DNA of 64,000 bases from Pontibacillus salipaludis. Its GTDB lineage: Bacteria; Bacillota; Bacilli; Bacillales; BH030062. The translations under genes and the position numbers were made by a program. The notes under the pieces were generated by a model. That model saw nothing but the letters and a program-made list of their open reading frames with translations, ran no database searches and had not been told where the DNA came from. Numbering within the stretch: the stretch's first letter is position 1; each line of letters opens with the position of its first letter. Of this stretch, positions 25,946 through 33,466 are shown one piece after another. The stretch lies in assembly GCF_014642405.1 (NCBI RefSeq), contig NZ_BMIN01000003.1:248001-312000 (forward strand). Reading direction: 5' to 3'.

Positions 25946-26348
25946 AGTCTTGCTTGTCTTTACCTCTTCGCTTAGCTTCCTCAGTTATGAACTTGAAGTA
26001 GCTCTCTAGTTGTTTGACTTCATCAGGACCCATTGCCTTCCAGCTTTCAATATCAAAGAAGCCAGAATGTTCTATTCCGTACTCTTTAAGGAGACGGTTA
26101 ATTTCATCCATGGGATCGAAGGCATCTTCTTTTTCTTTCTTATCAGGTGAATCAGATCGCCCTAATAAATAATCAGCGGTGACATTATATCTATCAGCAA
26201 GTTTATTTATCATGTCTATAGAGGGTTCGTTTCTGCCTTGTTCATAATATCCATAACCACTTTCTGAAATTCCGAGTATTTGGCTAACATCTTTTTGACT
26301 CAATTTATGCTCTTTTCTCAGCAATTTTAATCGTTCGCTCACACTAGC
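25944..26348 (-). CDS. Prophage repressor, XRE/ImmR-type
   Basis: 134 aa from the ATG at 26348 (GAAGGTGG upstream). The N-terminal helix-turn-helix SERLKLLRKEHKLSQKDVSQ and then SESGYGYYEQGRNEPS is a standard XRE domain (about 4-60), followed by LADRYNVTADYLLG and an acidic helical C-terminus for oligomerisation. It lacks the S24 protease domain of LexA/CI-type repressors, so induction should need a separate protease (the ImmA-like gene). Divergent from the cro-like gene across four operators. Confidence 0.88.
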   Translation of the reverse strand, partial: ASVSERLKLLRKEHKLSQKDVSQILGISESGYGYYEQGRNEPSIDMINKLADRYNVTADYLLGRSDSPDKKEKEDAFDPMDEINRLLKEYGIEHSGFFDIESWKAMGPDEVKQLESYFKFITEEAKRRGKDKQD

Positions 26349-26387
26349 CATAAGTACCACCTTCGACATTTTATATTACCCATATTA

Positions 26388-26486
26388 CAACAAATTGTTG
26401 GCTTTTTGGGTTAAAACAACAAAAAGTTGTCTTTTTATATTGACAACAACATTTTGTTGGGTTATTCTGAATACAACAAAACGTTG
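26388..26486. promoter_or_regulatory. Operator array of the lysis/lysogeny switch
   Basis: Four 13-bp palindromes of the form CAAC-N5-GTTG: 26388-26400 (CAACAAATTGTTG), 26417-26429 (CAACAAAAAGTTG), 26447-26459 (CAACATTTTGTTG), 26474-26486 (CAACAAAACGTTG). Centres are 29, 30 and 27 bp apart, close to three helical turns, so bound dimers would lie on one face. The first abuts the -10-like TAATAT of the leftward promoter; the third is in the spacer of the rightward promoter. Confidence 0.9.
26440..26468 (+). promoter_or_regulatory. Early rightward promoter (PR-like)
   Basis: TTGACA (26440-26445), 17-nt spacer, TATTCT (26463-26468). The third operator fills the spacer and the fourth covers the start region, so the repressor should shut it off. 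Confidence 0.85.
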
Positions 26487-26497
26487 GGGGTGAGTTC

Positions 26498-26749
26498 TTG
26501 AAGAGGAACAAGTTAATCAGTTATAGAAAAAATAAGAATTGGTCTCAGAAACAAGTTGTTCGTGAATTAGAGACTAAATATGGCGTGAATATAACGGTTA
26601 GCTACTACGGAATGATAGAGCAAGGAGTACGGAGTCCAGGTTTTAAAGTTGCGGTAGCTATAGCTAAGCTGTTTAAAGTTCGTCCTGAGAATATTTTTTT
26701 AGACAAAAACACAACAAAAAGTTGTGATAATAATTCCAAGGTTATTTGA
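26498..26749 (+). CDS. Cro-like XRE regulator
   Basis: 83 aa from TTG at 26498 (GGGGGTGAG upstream). The helix-turn-helix spans about residues 3-66 (LISYRKNKNWSQKQVVRELE, SYYGMIEQGVRSPGFKV, AIAKLFKVRPENIF). First gene of the rightward early transcript, so functionally Cro. Its 3' end contains a fifth operator copy within the coding sequence. Confidence 0.85.
   Translation: MKRNKLISYRKNKNWSQKQVVRELETKYGVNITVSYYGMIEQGVRSPGFKVAVAIAKLFKVRPENIFLDKNTTKSCDNNSKVI
26712..26724. promoter_or_regulatory. Fifth operator copy inside the cro-like gene
   Basis: CAACAAAAAGTTG, identical to the operator at 26417-26429, 238 bp from the nearest of the main four. It could support looping or act as a roadblock to early transcription. 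Confidence 0.75.
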
Positions 26750-26787
26750 ATTTGAAAGATTAACTGATCGTTGTTAGGAGGTCTTAG

Positions 26788-27579
26788 ATGAATGAATTAA
26801 GCGAAGTATTCAATGGTCAGCAACTAAGAATAGTTCAAAAAGAAAATGAACCTTGGTTCCTGTTAAATGATGTTGTAAAAATCCTTGATCTCAGTAATAG
26901 CCGAATGGTGAAAGACCGGTTGGGAGATGAGGTAAGTTCAACTTACCCCATCCAAGATTCGCTCGGAAGAACCCAGCAAGCTACTTTTGTTAATGAAGAT
27001 GGGTTATACGATGTGATCTTAGATAGTAGGAAGCCTGAAGCTAGAAAGTTTCGTAAATGGATTACTTCCGAGGTCATTCCTTCTGTTAGAAAGCATGGAG
27101 CTTATGCTACTGATCAGACCATTGAAAATATCATGAATGATCCTGAATTCGGTATTCAGCTACTCACAGACTTGAAAGAAGAAAGAAACAAACGCAAGGA
27201 AGCAGAAACACAAAGGGATAAAGTCTTACAGCAACAACAGATCGACCAGCCTTACACGAACTTTGGGAAAGTTGTTTCAAACTCTAATAGCTCAATCAAC
27301 GTAGGAGCTTTTGCAAAGATGATGTATGAAGAGCATGGCATCAAGGTCGGTCGAAACAAAATGTTTAAATGGCTGCGTGATAAGGGCTACTTAATCCGAT
27401 CCGGCCGAGAAAGGAACAATCCAAAGCAAAAGTACATCGAACAAGGATTGTTTGAAACAACCGTTACTGTTGTTAGTCGAACACAGGGGGATATCGAAAG
27501 CTTAACTACACTTATCACTGGAAAAGGACAAGTGAAACTAGCTCAAAAGCTCTTAAATGATTATCCAGTAGCGCTCTGA
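26788..27579 (+). CDS. Phage antirepressor (Bro-N plus C-terminal ANT/KilA-type domain)
   Basis: 263 aa. The Bro-N domain (about 1-110) shows EPWFLLNDVVKILDLSN, FVNEDGLYDVILDSRKPEAR and FRKWITSEVIPSVRKHGAYA. A coiled linker (about 120-150) is followed by the C-terminal antirepressor domain with INVGAFAKMMYEEHGIKVGR and KWLRDKGYLI. Such proteins counter repressors or regulate early genes. RBS TTAGGAGGTCTTAG. Confidence 0.92.
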   Translation: MNELSEVFNGQQLRIVQKENEPWFLLNDVVKILDLSNSRMVKDRLGDEVSSTYPIQDSLGRTQQATFVNEDGLYDVILDSRKPEARKFRKWITSEVIPSVRKHGAYATDQTIENIMNDPEFGIQLLTDLKEERNKRKEAETQRDKVLQQQQIDQPYTNFGKVVSNSNSSINVGAFAKMMYEEHGIKVGRNKMFKWLRDKGYLIRSGRERNNPKQKYIEQGLFETTVTVVSRTQGDIESLTTLITGKGQVKLAQKLLNDYPVAL

Positions 27580-27616
27580 TAATTCCAAAAATAGTCTCAG
27601 ATTGGAGGTATGAGGA

Positions 27617-27751
27617 ATGAAATATCCAGAACCCACATCAGAACAAAAGCGTGCCATAGTCCAGTTCTTTAAGAGAGTTTCTTTAGATCGAGTACTTAAA
27701 CAAAAGCAAGAAGAAAAGAAAAACAAAGAAAACTCTGAAAATGTTGTCTAA
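27617..27751 (+). CDS. 44-aa basic phage protein
   Basis: Begins MKYPEPTSEQKRAIVQFFKR and ends in a Lys/Glu-rich tail. GGAGGTATGAGG precedes the ATG and it lies in the early operon. No family recognised. Confidence 0.6.
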   Translation: MKYPEPTSEQKRAIVQFFKRVSLDRVLKQKQEEKKNKENSENVV

Positions 27752-27804
27752 TTACAGATTATCAGACTAGCTATCTATCTATGGTAGGAAAGGGGAGGGC
27801 AAAA

Positions 27805-28326
27805 ATGAATAAAGGTAGGGCAGCAAAGGCTGCTAAAAGTGCACGAAAGGACAGTGGGTTAACACAGCTTCAGTTATCGATGGATATTGATTACTCGAGG
27901 GAAGCCGTAAGTAAGCAGGAGCACGGCGAGTACAGAGTCCAGCCTGAATTAGCTAAGCATTATACTACAAGACATCAAAACCCTTGGGTCGCAATGGAGG
28001 CGGCTCATGAGTACACAGGATGGGGGCCGGTAAAGTTAGATGGGGATTTAGTAGACTTACATCGAAGTTCCGTTAAAGCAAAGGCCATTGAGGAGCTCCA
28101 GGAAGCTATCGACGCAATTGAAAACATCGACGTTGTTAATCATCCAAATTCATTAGCCTCATTTGAGCGAAAAAACGTAGAGGATGCTTTGGAAGAAGTA
28201 GTCGAAGCCATCACAGCTTCTAATCATTTGGTCGCGGTTTTATGTGCCGAATATGCATTTAAGTGGGACAAGGTATGGTCAGATCATACCAGGCAATTAA
28301 AAGCGAAAGGTTACGTTAAATCATAA
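27805..28326 (+). CDS. Phage helix-turn-helix protein
   Basis: 173 aa from the ATG at 27805 (GGGGAGGGC upstream; ATG 27781 lacks an SD). The N-terminal XRE-like helix-turn-helix (SARKDSGLTQLQLSMDIDYS, REAVSKQEHGEYRV) is followed by a helical, acidic C-terminal half (AIEELQEAIDAIENIDVV). Probably an early regulator or replication accessory protein. Confidence 0.75.
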   Translation: MNKGRAAKAAKSARKDSGLTQLQLSMDIDYSREAVSKQEHGEYRVQPELAKHYTTRHQNPWVAMEAAHEYTGWGPVKLDGDLVDLHRSSVKAKAIEELQEAIDAIENIDVVNHPNSLASFERKNVEDALEEVVEAITASNHLVAVLCAEYAFKWDKVWSDHTRQLKAKGYVKS

Positions 28327-28343
28327 TTTAGGAGGGACATTCT

Positions 28344-28619
28344 ATGACAGAAGAAGAGCTTCAAAATCCATTAGAAGACATCTCAAACAGGGTGGATGTT
28401 GATCAGTTTGAGGACACTGAAGATTATCAATATTGCAAAGCAATAAGAGATACTCATTTTCAAATCTGTTGTGAATATCTAGTGAAAGATTCCCTAACTG
28501 ATGGAAATCTAATTACTCCAGAAAAAATCTTAAAAGCTATGGAAGAAGCAGTTGAATTTGCTCTAGAAGAGAAAGCGAGGCTCGAATCATGCAGTACGTC
28601 CAATACGCAAGCGGAATAA
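28344..28619 (+). CDS. Acidic 91-aa phage protein
   Basis: RBS TAGGAGGGACATTCT. Acidic, helical, one CC pair (FQICCEYLV). No family recognised. The end overlaps the next small frame by 31 nt. Confidence 0.6.
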   Translation: MTEEELQNPLEDISNRVDVDQFEDTEDYQYCKAIRDTHFQICCEYLVKDSLTDGNLITPEKILKAMEEAVEFALEEKARLESCSTSNTQAE

Positions 28620-28762
28620 TGAAGGCTGGGGAAGCGAATACAATGATTAAACTAGCTTTGGCTAATAAAAACATCGTTGATCGTGCCGATCATTTTATAA
28701 AATCTTTACATCAAACACAAAAAAAGGCAGCCAGCAAATTTGCTGACCACCACAACGTCTAG
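28589..28762 (+). CDS. 57-aa phage protein
   Basis: MQYVQYASGIMKAGEANTMI start, basic C-terminus ending FADHHNV. It overlaps the previous gene; GCGAGG serves as a possible SD. A second ATG at 28619 is an alternative start. The 3' end includes the palindrome CAGCAAATTTGCTG. Confidence 0.45.
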   Translation: MQYVQYASGIMKAGEANTMIKLALANKNIVDRADHFIKSLHQTQKKAASKFADHHNV

Positions 28763-28789
28763 ATTCATCATATCACTAATAGAACGATA

Positions 28790-28868
28790 GGGCAAGTAGT
28801 CTTGCCCTCATGAACAGGGGCATTATTTCCTCTCATTTTGTCTATTGCTCGTCTCCTGTTCATGAGGG
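28790..28868 (+). ncRNA. Structured leader with two mutually exclusive hairpins
   Basis: Hairpin A: GGGCAAG-TAGT-CTTGCCC (28790-28807). Hairpin B: CCCTCATGAACAGG (28805-28818) pairs perfectly with CCTGTTCATGAGGG (28855-28868) across 36 nt. They share CCC at 28805-28807, so they cannot both form fully. The element fills the gap between two early genes (28763-28957). No known riboswitch class fits; it may be an attenuator, an RNA-binding-protein site or a small RNA. Confidence 0.5.
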
Positions 28869-28890
28869 TGTGACTATACACCTTCGAGCA

Positions 28891-28920
28891 TAAAAAAGAC
28901 CGCATACCAGTGCGGTCCCT
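28891..28920 (-). terminator. Leftward-facing terminator-like hairpin
   Basis: Stem GACCGCA/TGCGGTC (28898-28904, 28911-28917). The run of six A on its left gives UUUUUU only for a minus-strand transcript; on the plus strand no U run follows. It may stop antisense transcription. Confidence 0.5.
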
Positions 28921-28957
28921 TGAAAACATTTATTAATCCTATTATAGCACAAAAGGG

Positions 28958-29158
28958 GTGAGATTACTTCTGGACAAACGTGAATTCCCTATTCCACATT
29001 GCTTTTTATGGATGACCAAAGATGCTCCTAACAGACGTGATTTATTCGTTAGCTACGTTATAGGTTACCTAAGAAGCGTGGAGCCTGAATGGCAATTAAC
29101 TGAGATCAGGGGCATGAAAGCTGTATGTGTAAGAAGAAAAAAGGAGGGTGGAGATTAA
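28958..29158 (+). CDS. 66-aa phage protein
   Basis: GTG at 28958 with AAAAGGGG directly before it; the real start could be slightly further in because the SD is close. Sequence PIPHCFLWMTKDAPNRRDLF followed by GYLRSVEPEWQLTEIRGMKA looks folded and is probably a true gene. It ends at the base before the DnaD-like gene starts. No family recognised. Confidence 0.55.
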   Translation: MRLLLDKREFPIPHCFLWMTKDAPNRRDLFVSYVIGYLRSVEPEWQLTEIRGMKAVCVRRKKEGGD

Positions 29159-30025
29159 ATGGCTAGACCATACAAAGAAGGGATTGACTACTTCCCACTC
29201 GATGTAGATATGGACCAGGACGATAAGGTAGCCATCATCGAAGCTAAACATGGGATAGAAGGTTTTGCAGTTTTAATGAAGCTCTTAATGAAAGTGTACA
29301 AAGAAGGTTACTACTACGAATGGAATGAGCGCGAACAATTACTATTCTCTAGAAGAGTTAATGTTGACATTAACTCGGTCAAAGAGATTGTTAGTGATTG
29401 CATCGAGGAAAAGCTGTTCAACAAAGAGGTATTCGAACAATACGCAATCCTTACCAGTAAAGGGATTCAAAGCCGTTATTTAGAGGCTGTGAAGCGAAGA
29501 AAAGAGGTTCGTTTTAAAGAGGAATACTTCCTTTTACAGGACTTTGACCACATTATCGGCAACTCTAAGACAGCAATAATACTAACTAAACCTAGCGGTA
29601 AAGAAGTTAATGTTAACAATAACTCTCGAAATGACAACAGTAATTCACAAAGTAAAGTAAAGGAGAGTAAAGGAAAGGAAAGTAAAGGAAAGGAGAGTAC
29701 AGCAGAAGGAGAAAAAGAATCGCGGACGCAAAATCCATTCACGTTCTTCCAGGACAACTTCGGAGTTCTCAATGCAAGAACAGGTGAACAAATTACTCAA
29801 TGGTGCGAAGACCTGAATGATGAGTTAGTTATTAAAGCTATGGAGAAAGCAGCTCTATCTAACAAAGCATTCTCTTATGCCAATGCCATTTTGAAAAACT
29901 GGTATCAAAACAACGTTCGTACTCTAGCAGATGCTGAAGCAGAAGAAAAACAGTTTTCTAGAAAGAGAGAAGGTCCATCCTCCAACGTAACGCAAATGCC
30001 AAGCCGTTATCAAAATGCATTTTAG
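29159..30025 (+). CDS. Phage replisome organizer, DnaD-like initiator
   Basis: 288 aa. The N-terminal Lin1244/Lin1753-type domain (about 1-115: KEGIDYFPLDVDMDQDDKVA, KHGIEGFAVLMKLLMKVY) is a winged-helix origin-binding module. A low-complexity linker (about 160-185) is followed by a DnaD C-terminal domain (FFQDNFGVLNARTGEQITQW, AFSYANAILKNWY). It should open the phage origin and recruit the helicase with the loader encoded next. Origins often lie inside such genes; see the repeats at 29651-29700. Confidence 0.9.
   Translation: MARPYKEGIDYFPLDVDMDQDDKVAIIEAKHGIEGFAVLMKLLMKVYKEGYYYEWNEREQLLFSRRVNVDINSVKEIVSDCIEEKLFNKEVFEQYAILTSKGIQSRYLEAVKRRKEVRFKEEYFLLQDFDHIIGNSKTAIILTKPSGKEVNVNNNSRNDNSNSQSKVKESKGKESKGKESTAEGEKESRTQNPFTFFQDNFGVLNARTGEQITQWCEDLNDELVIKAMEKAALSNKAFSYANAILKNWYQNNVRTLADAEAEEKQFSRKREGPSSNVTQMPSRYQNAF
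29651..29700. repeat. Tandem AGTAAAGGAAAGG-type repeats, candidate origin iterons
   Basis: Purine-rich units AGTAAAGGAAAGG repeated with small changes about four times within the linker of the initiator gene. They encode the repetitive KESKGKES stretch. Position inside the initiator gene matches known phage origins, but A/G-rich linkers are common and this remains a guess. Confidence 0.4.
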
Positions 30026-30036
30026 GAGGGTGAGCG

Positions 30037-30861
30037 ATGAACGGAACTTTTAACGGATTAAAACAAAATATGGAGCGCTTGAATATCGGACGAATACAGC
30101 AAGTTGGGACTAGAACCTGTGAATCTTGCCAGGGACAAGTGCCGGTCATGGAACGAACAGACCGAGACGGTGTCGTTCATGAAGAATCACTCTGCATAGC
30201 TTGCGATACTCAGAAGCTCAAATCCAAAGCTCCAAAGGCCGAAGATGTCAAGTTCGAAAAGATAAAACGATTTGGTGAAAAGCATCAGAAGGTACCGGGG
30301 AAGTTGATCGGCAAGACCGTTGCAAAGTATGTACCAGAAAATGATTCAGAAAAGGCGATGAAGGAAGCGATCGTTGATTATGTTCGCAATTTTGGGAATA
30401 CAGCTCATCATTCGCTTGTCCTAAAAGGCCCAATGGGTTTAGGCAAAAGTCATTTAGCTTATGCTGCTTCATCGGAAATCAGAAGACGTGGTTATAGTGT
30501 TATGTATATTGCAGCAGATGACTTTTTATCACTCATAAAGTCCACATTTGATAAAAAATCTGAGCTCACGGAGAGCAAGATTTTCGAAATGATAGAGCAA
30601 CTAGATCTAGTTGTTTTTGACGAAATCGGGGCTGAGTACTTGAACAAAAAAGATGAATTCGAGTCATGGGCTTCTGAGAAAATCCTTAAAGTAACGGACC
30701 TCAGGGAAGACAAGCCCACGATCTACACGACTAACTACTCTGCGCCGGAAATGGAGAAGAAGTACGGATCAATACAGGGTGGTCGCATTACATCGAGAAT
30801 GATGGCTGGAGCTAAACGGATATTGGTAGAAGGGCGAGATCGGCGCGAAGAATTATTTTAG
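30037..30861 (+). CDS. Replicative helicase loader, DnaI/DnaC-like AAA+ ATPase
   Basis: 274 aa. An N-terminal zinc finger (CESCQG, then CIAC about 28 residues later) as in DnaI is followed by an AAA+ domain with Walker A GPMGLGKSH (131-139), Walker B LVVFDEIGAEY and sensor region IYTTNYS. Loads the host DnaB/DnaC-type helicase at the phage origin together with the preceding initiator. RBS TAGGAGGGTGAGCG. Confidence 0.92.
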   Translation: MNGTFNGLKQNMERLNIGRIQQVGTRTCESCQGQVPVMERTDRDGVVHEESLCIACDTQKLKSKAPKAEDVKFEKIKRFGEKHQKVPGKLIGKTVAKYVPENDSEKAMKEAIVDYVRNFGNTAHHSLVLKGPMGLGKSHLAYAASSEIRRRGYSVMYIAADDFLSLIKSTFDKKSELTESKIFEMIEQLDLVVFDEIGAEYLNKKDEFESWASEKILKVTDLREDKPTIYTTNYSAPEMEKKYGSIQGGRITSRMMAGAKRILVEGRDRREELF

Positions 30862-30873
30862 GGAGGTAAGGTT

Positions 30874-31053
30874 ATGTGCACAATTTGCGGAGGAGGTTAT
30901 GTGGTTCATACTCCAGTAGAACACGGCTACTTTTTTGAACCATGTCCACAATGCGGGGAACAACCTCAAGAGGAGCATGACAAGGAGTTTGCTGAACTTT
31001 ACAAGCGCCTGGACGAAGCAGAAGCCAGGAGTAAAGAGAAGCATTCGGCATGA
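30874..31053 (+). CDS. 59-aa zinc-knuckle protein
   Basis: Starts MCTICGGGYVVHTPVEHGYF and has a second CPQC pair about 20 residues later, then a charged helix. GGGAGGTAAGGTT precedes the ATG. The stop overlaps the next ATG (ATGA). Probably a small nucleic-acid or protein-binding factor. Confidence 0.7.
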   Translation: MCTICGGGYVVHTPVEHGYFFEPCPQCGEQPQEEHDKEFAELYKRLDEAEARSKEKHSA

Positions 31054-31292
31054 GTATTTACATCGCTCATGAAGAGGCAGGGTTTGATTGGAATAATGAA
31101 GATGTTAAACGGTTTCAGGAGTATTGGAACCAAGGTTACAGCATTGTGGCTATAGCTAAAATGTTAAGGCGTACTCAACTAGATGTAGCGCTATTGGGGC
31201 TTGATCAAACAGTGAAAGGCCTTGTTTCGAAAAGATACGGAGGTGCTCTAGGTGACGAATGGGGACGGCAACCGGCTAAGAGAAGCGGTTAA
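31050..31292 (+). CDS. 80-aa phage protein with putative helix-turn-helix
   Basis: The central segment RFQEYWNQGYSIVAIAKMLR followed by RTQLDVALLGLD resembles a sigma-70-like or resolvase-like helix-turn-helix. Coupled to the previous gene by ATGA; its 3' end overlaps the next by 41 nt. Confidence 0.6.
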   Translation: MSIYIAHEEAGFDWNNEDVKRFQEYWNQGYSIVAIAKMLRRTQLDVALLGLDQTVKGLVSKRYGGALGDEWGRQPAKRSG

Positions 31293-31500
31293 GTATTATG
31301 AACAAAAGGGCGAAGGAAAGCTCTTGAGAAAAGCTTTTCACATTTATGCTCGCCAGCAATTTTTAATCGATGCGCTGCTAGACATGGATGTAGAAACGTC
31401 AGCTGATGGAAGGTCTATTAAAGATTTATCGCTTTTCGAATTGGAAGATCTGCATGCTAGTAAGAAATATCGCTTTGCTAATAGTGGGGTGAACTCATGA
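31252..31500 (+). CDS. 82-aa phage protein
   Basis: GTG at 31252 preceded by GGAGGTGCTCTAG. Helical, charged (LREAVKYYEQKGEGKLLRKA, DLSLFELEDLHASKKYRF). Stop overlaps the next ATG. No family recognised. Confidence 0.6.
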   Translation: MTNGDGNRLREAVKYYEQKGEGKLLRKAFHIYARQQFLIDALLDMDVETSADGRSIKDLSLFELEDLHASKKYRFANSGVNS

Positions 31501-31658
31501 GAAAGCACAGGGAAGAAGTTACAACCTATGTACTAAGCCCTCAGGAGTTGGAACAAAGGCGAATTGGAGCTAAATGTGATTTAGAAGATCGAAAACAAGC
31601 AAGAGATGCAAATTATTCTTTCGCCAGAATAAAAAGGGCTAAAAGAAAAAATGGCTAA
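31497..31658 (+). CDS. 53-aa basic phage protein
   Basis: Coupled by ATGA to the gene before it. Strongly basic C-terminus (FARIKRAKRKNG). No family recognised. Confidence 0.5.
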   Translation: MRKHREEVTTYVLSPQELEQRRIGAKCDLEDRKQARDANYSFARIKRAKRKNG

Positions 31659-31788
31659 GCTTAAAGAGCAACGTAAATGGTACTTGTTGTCCAGGCGCGA
31701 AAATTTTCAAATTGTACACCGTTACGAACCTTTGTTTAGCCACGAGCTCCGAAGTCGAAGGAAGAACGGATGGAGGGTTATCAAATGA
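31651..31788 (+). CDS. 45-aa basic phage protein
   Basis: MAKLKEQRKWYLLSRRENFQ start; overlaps the previous gene by 8 nt and the next by 4 nt (ATGA). Continuous coupling supports translation, but the SD is weak. Confidence 0.45.
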   Translation: MAKLKEQRKWYLLSRRENFQIVHRYEPLFSHELRSRRKNGWRVIK

Positions 31789-32129
31789 GTCAGCTCACAT
31801 TAGAAGATCTAATCTATCAATTTGATGAATCTAAAATAAACGTAAAACAAAGCTACCTTGATCGGATGGAGTACTTTGAAGTGAAAGCTTACATTCCTGA
31901 AAACGTAAAAGGCCCATTGGAGCTGGGAATGCGTCCAGAAGGTGAAGAGTTTCAAAGAAAACTAGATTTATGGTGTAAATACGCTGTGGCTATTTGGGAC
32001 TTTGATGATCTCACTTGGCAGCAAGCAACTCAGCAGTTAAGGAATTTCCGGGATGCCGACCAGCCTGTAGGGATGAAGATTTGGTTACATTCGGATTTTA
32101 GACCTGAGAGTGTAACGGAATATTTGTAA
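31785..32129 (+). CDS. 114-aa phage protein
   Basis: ATG at 31785 after GGAGGGTTATCAA. Contains GPLELGMRPEGEEFQRKLDL and a Trp-rich middle (YAVAIWDFDDLTWQQATQQL). No family recognised. Confidence 0.65.
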   Translation: MSQLTLEDLIYQFDESKINVKQSYLDRMEYFEVKAYIPENVKGPLELGMRPEGEEFQRKLDLWCKYAVAIWDFDDLTWQQATQQLRNFRDADQPVGMKIWLHSDFRPESVTEYL

Positions 32130-32136
32130 GCAACAC

Positions 32137-32167
32137 AGTAAGCGTTGTGTGTGATTCGGGGAGGAGG
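32137..32167 (+). promoter_or_regulatory. Repeated early-gene leader motif, copy 1
   Basis: AGTAAGCGTTGTGTGTGATT followed by CGGGGAGGAGG. It matches copies at 33079-33125 and 33934-33979 around the core TTGTG-GTGATTC/TTGTG-GTAATTC and ends in the SD of the next gene. Confidence 0.55.
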
Positions 32168-32173
32168 CATAGC

Positions 32174-32434
32174 ATGATTCAAAGTGCTGTAGTCAAAGCG
32201 ACTGTACGATGGGGGATTAGTTACTGGGAAGTTCACGGCTATGATCAGCAGGGTTCTTTAATTAAGATCATCAATTTCCCTCTGGCGATGGCAAAAAGAT
32301 TAGGCGTAACCAAAACATTAAGAGGCACAAAGAAAATGAATAACTGGTTGAACTCTGAAAAAGGCTTACAAATGCTTAATCAAACTAAGGGAGAATGGTT
32401 CACAGAAGTAGAGGAGGATAATCATGAACAATAG
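32174..32434 (+). CDS. 86-aa phage protein
   Basis: ATG at 32174 after GGGGAGGAGGCATAGC. Basic, with YWEVHGYDQQGSLIKIINFP. Its leader carries the repeated motif. No family recognised. Confidence 0.65.
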   Translation: MIQSAVVKATVRWGISYWEVHGYDQQGSLIKIINFPLAMAKRLGVTKTLRGTKKMNNWLNSEKGLQMLNQTKGEWFTEVEEDNHEQ

Positions 32435-32966
32435 CTGGCCAAGAGTTACTGATGAAATGAAACGACTTTGGGCTCCAAGCGAACAAGTGGAACCAGCTTT
32501 TAACGGAACAGTTCTTGAAGGCCGTAAGAGACGTTATACGGTTATTAAAGAAGAGGACCTTCAAATGTATATTGGTATGGATAAAAAAGAAGAACTTTTT
32601 AACGTTTTAGGTGAAATACAGTCTCATATTCAGGACTGCAGAACTTCGGAAGGCAAAAAGCCATATAACAGCTATATTGTGATTAATACCGATGAACCTT
32701 ATATAAACGATGTGCTTAGAGTTATGAAGCATAACGGCCATTGGGAAGGAGAAATTCCTGTTGATGAAGAGGAAGATAACCTGCTGGACCATTTCAGCGG
32801 ACCACTGGTAATTCATCAGAACGAAGACGGATCAGTTCAGCTAAGAGACTCAATATCACGTTTCTGGTGTGCGTGCGGTAATGCTGCTGTTAAATACAAT
32901 CCTGGCAACATTGGCCATTTTAAATTTCGTTGTATTAAATGCTCTCAAAAAGACAGGGAGGTATAA
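32424..32966 (+). CDS. 180-aa phage protein with C-terminal zinc ribbon
   Basis: An N-terminal acidic domain with PYNSYIVINTDEPYINDVLR is followed by a C-terminal CACG/CIKC pair separated by about 24 residues, a likely zinc ribbon. Overlaps the previous gene by 11 nt; SD GAGGAGG at normal distance. No family recognised. Confidence 0.68.
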   Translation: MNNSWPRVTDEMKRLWAPSEQVEPAFNGTVLEGRKRRYTVIKEEDLQMYIGMDKKEELFNVLGEIQSHIQDCRTSEGKKPYNSYIVINTDEPYINDVLRVMKHNGHWEGEIPVDEEEDNLLDHFSGPLVIHQNEDGSVQLRDSISRFWCACGNAAVKYNPGNIGHFKFRCIKCSQKDREV

Positions 32967-32969
32967 AAG

Positions 32970-33071
32970 ATGCCAAACAAAAATAATCGCCCTGATCTAA
33001 GCAGTGTGAAATTGGAAGAGGTGATTCATTCGCAAAAGTCTAAACGCAAGTGTCCGTGCTGTGGCAAGTAA
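32970..33071 (+). CDS. 33-aa protein ending in a CPCC knuckle
   Basis: MPNKNNRPDLSSVKLEEVIH start, KRKCPCCGK end. CAGGGAGGTATAAAAG precedes the ATG. Very small but with a perfect SD. Confidence 0.5.
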   Translation: MPNKNNRPDLSSVKLEEVIHSQKSKRKCPCCGK

Positions 33072-33078
33072 AGAAAAT

Positions 33079-33125
33079 GCGAATTCTACTAAATAAGCAT
33101 TGTGTGTAATTCAAAAGGAGGATTC
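33079..33125 (+). promoter_or_regulatory. Repeated early-gene leader motif, copy 2
   Basis: TGCGAATTCTACTAAATAAG, then CATTGTGTGTAATTC and AAAAGGAGG. About 47 nt align to copy 3 at 33934-33979 with roughly nine differences. Confidence 0.6.
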
Positions 33126-33127
33126 AT

Positions 33128-33433
33128 GTGGAGGAGAACAGCTTCAGAGTTACTGGTGGAAAACGTAAGCATGACAAAATGACAAAAGAACTTTTTGAGA
33201 ACAACCGAACCGTCTATGAAGGCGCAAAGTTGAAGATATGGGTTTACATGTTGAAGCAAGGCGAAAAGCCAACGAAATGGTATAAGCCCAATAAACAGGG
33301 CACGAAAGTTGCTTTTGAGTTTATGGAAAATCAGCAAGAGGCTGATAAGTCGGTGGAAGAGCTGAAGAATCATATCACTCGCCTAAACGAAGAGATTGGT
33401 ACTGACTTCAATTTAATTCCACAGAACAAATAA
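33128..33433 (+). CDS. 101-aa basic phage protein
   Basis: GTG at 33128 with AAAAGGAGG 6 nt upstream; the ATG two bases earlier is out of frame. Basic, with IWVYMLKQGEKPTKWYKPNK and a helical C-terminus. No family recognised. Confidence 0.62.
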   Translation: MEENSFRVTGGKRKHDKMTKELFENNRTVYEGAKLKIWVYMLKQGEKPTKWYKPNKQGTKVAFEFMENQQEADKSVEELKNHITRLNEEIGTDFNLIPQNK

Positions 33434-33466
33434 CCAATGCGCGTTATCCAGGAAGGAGGGACCTGA

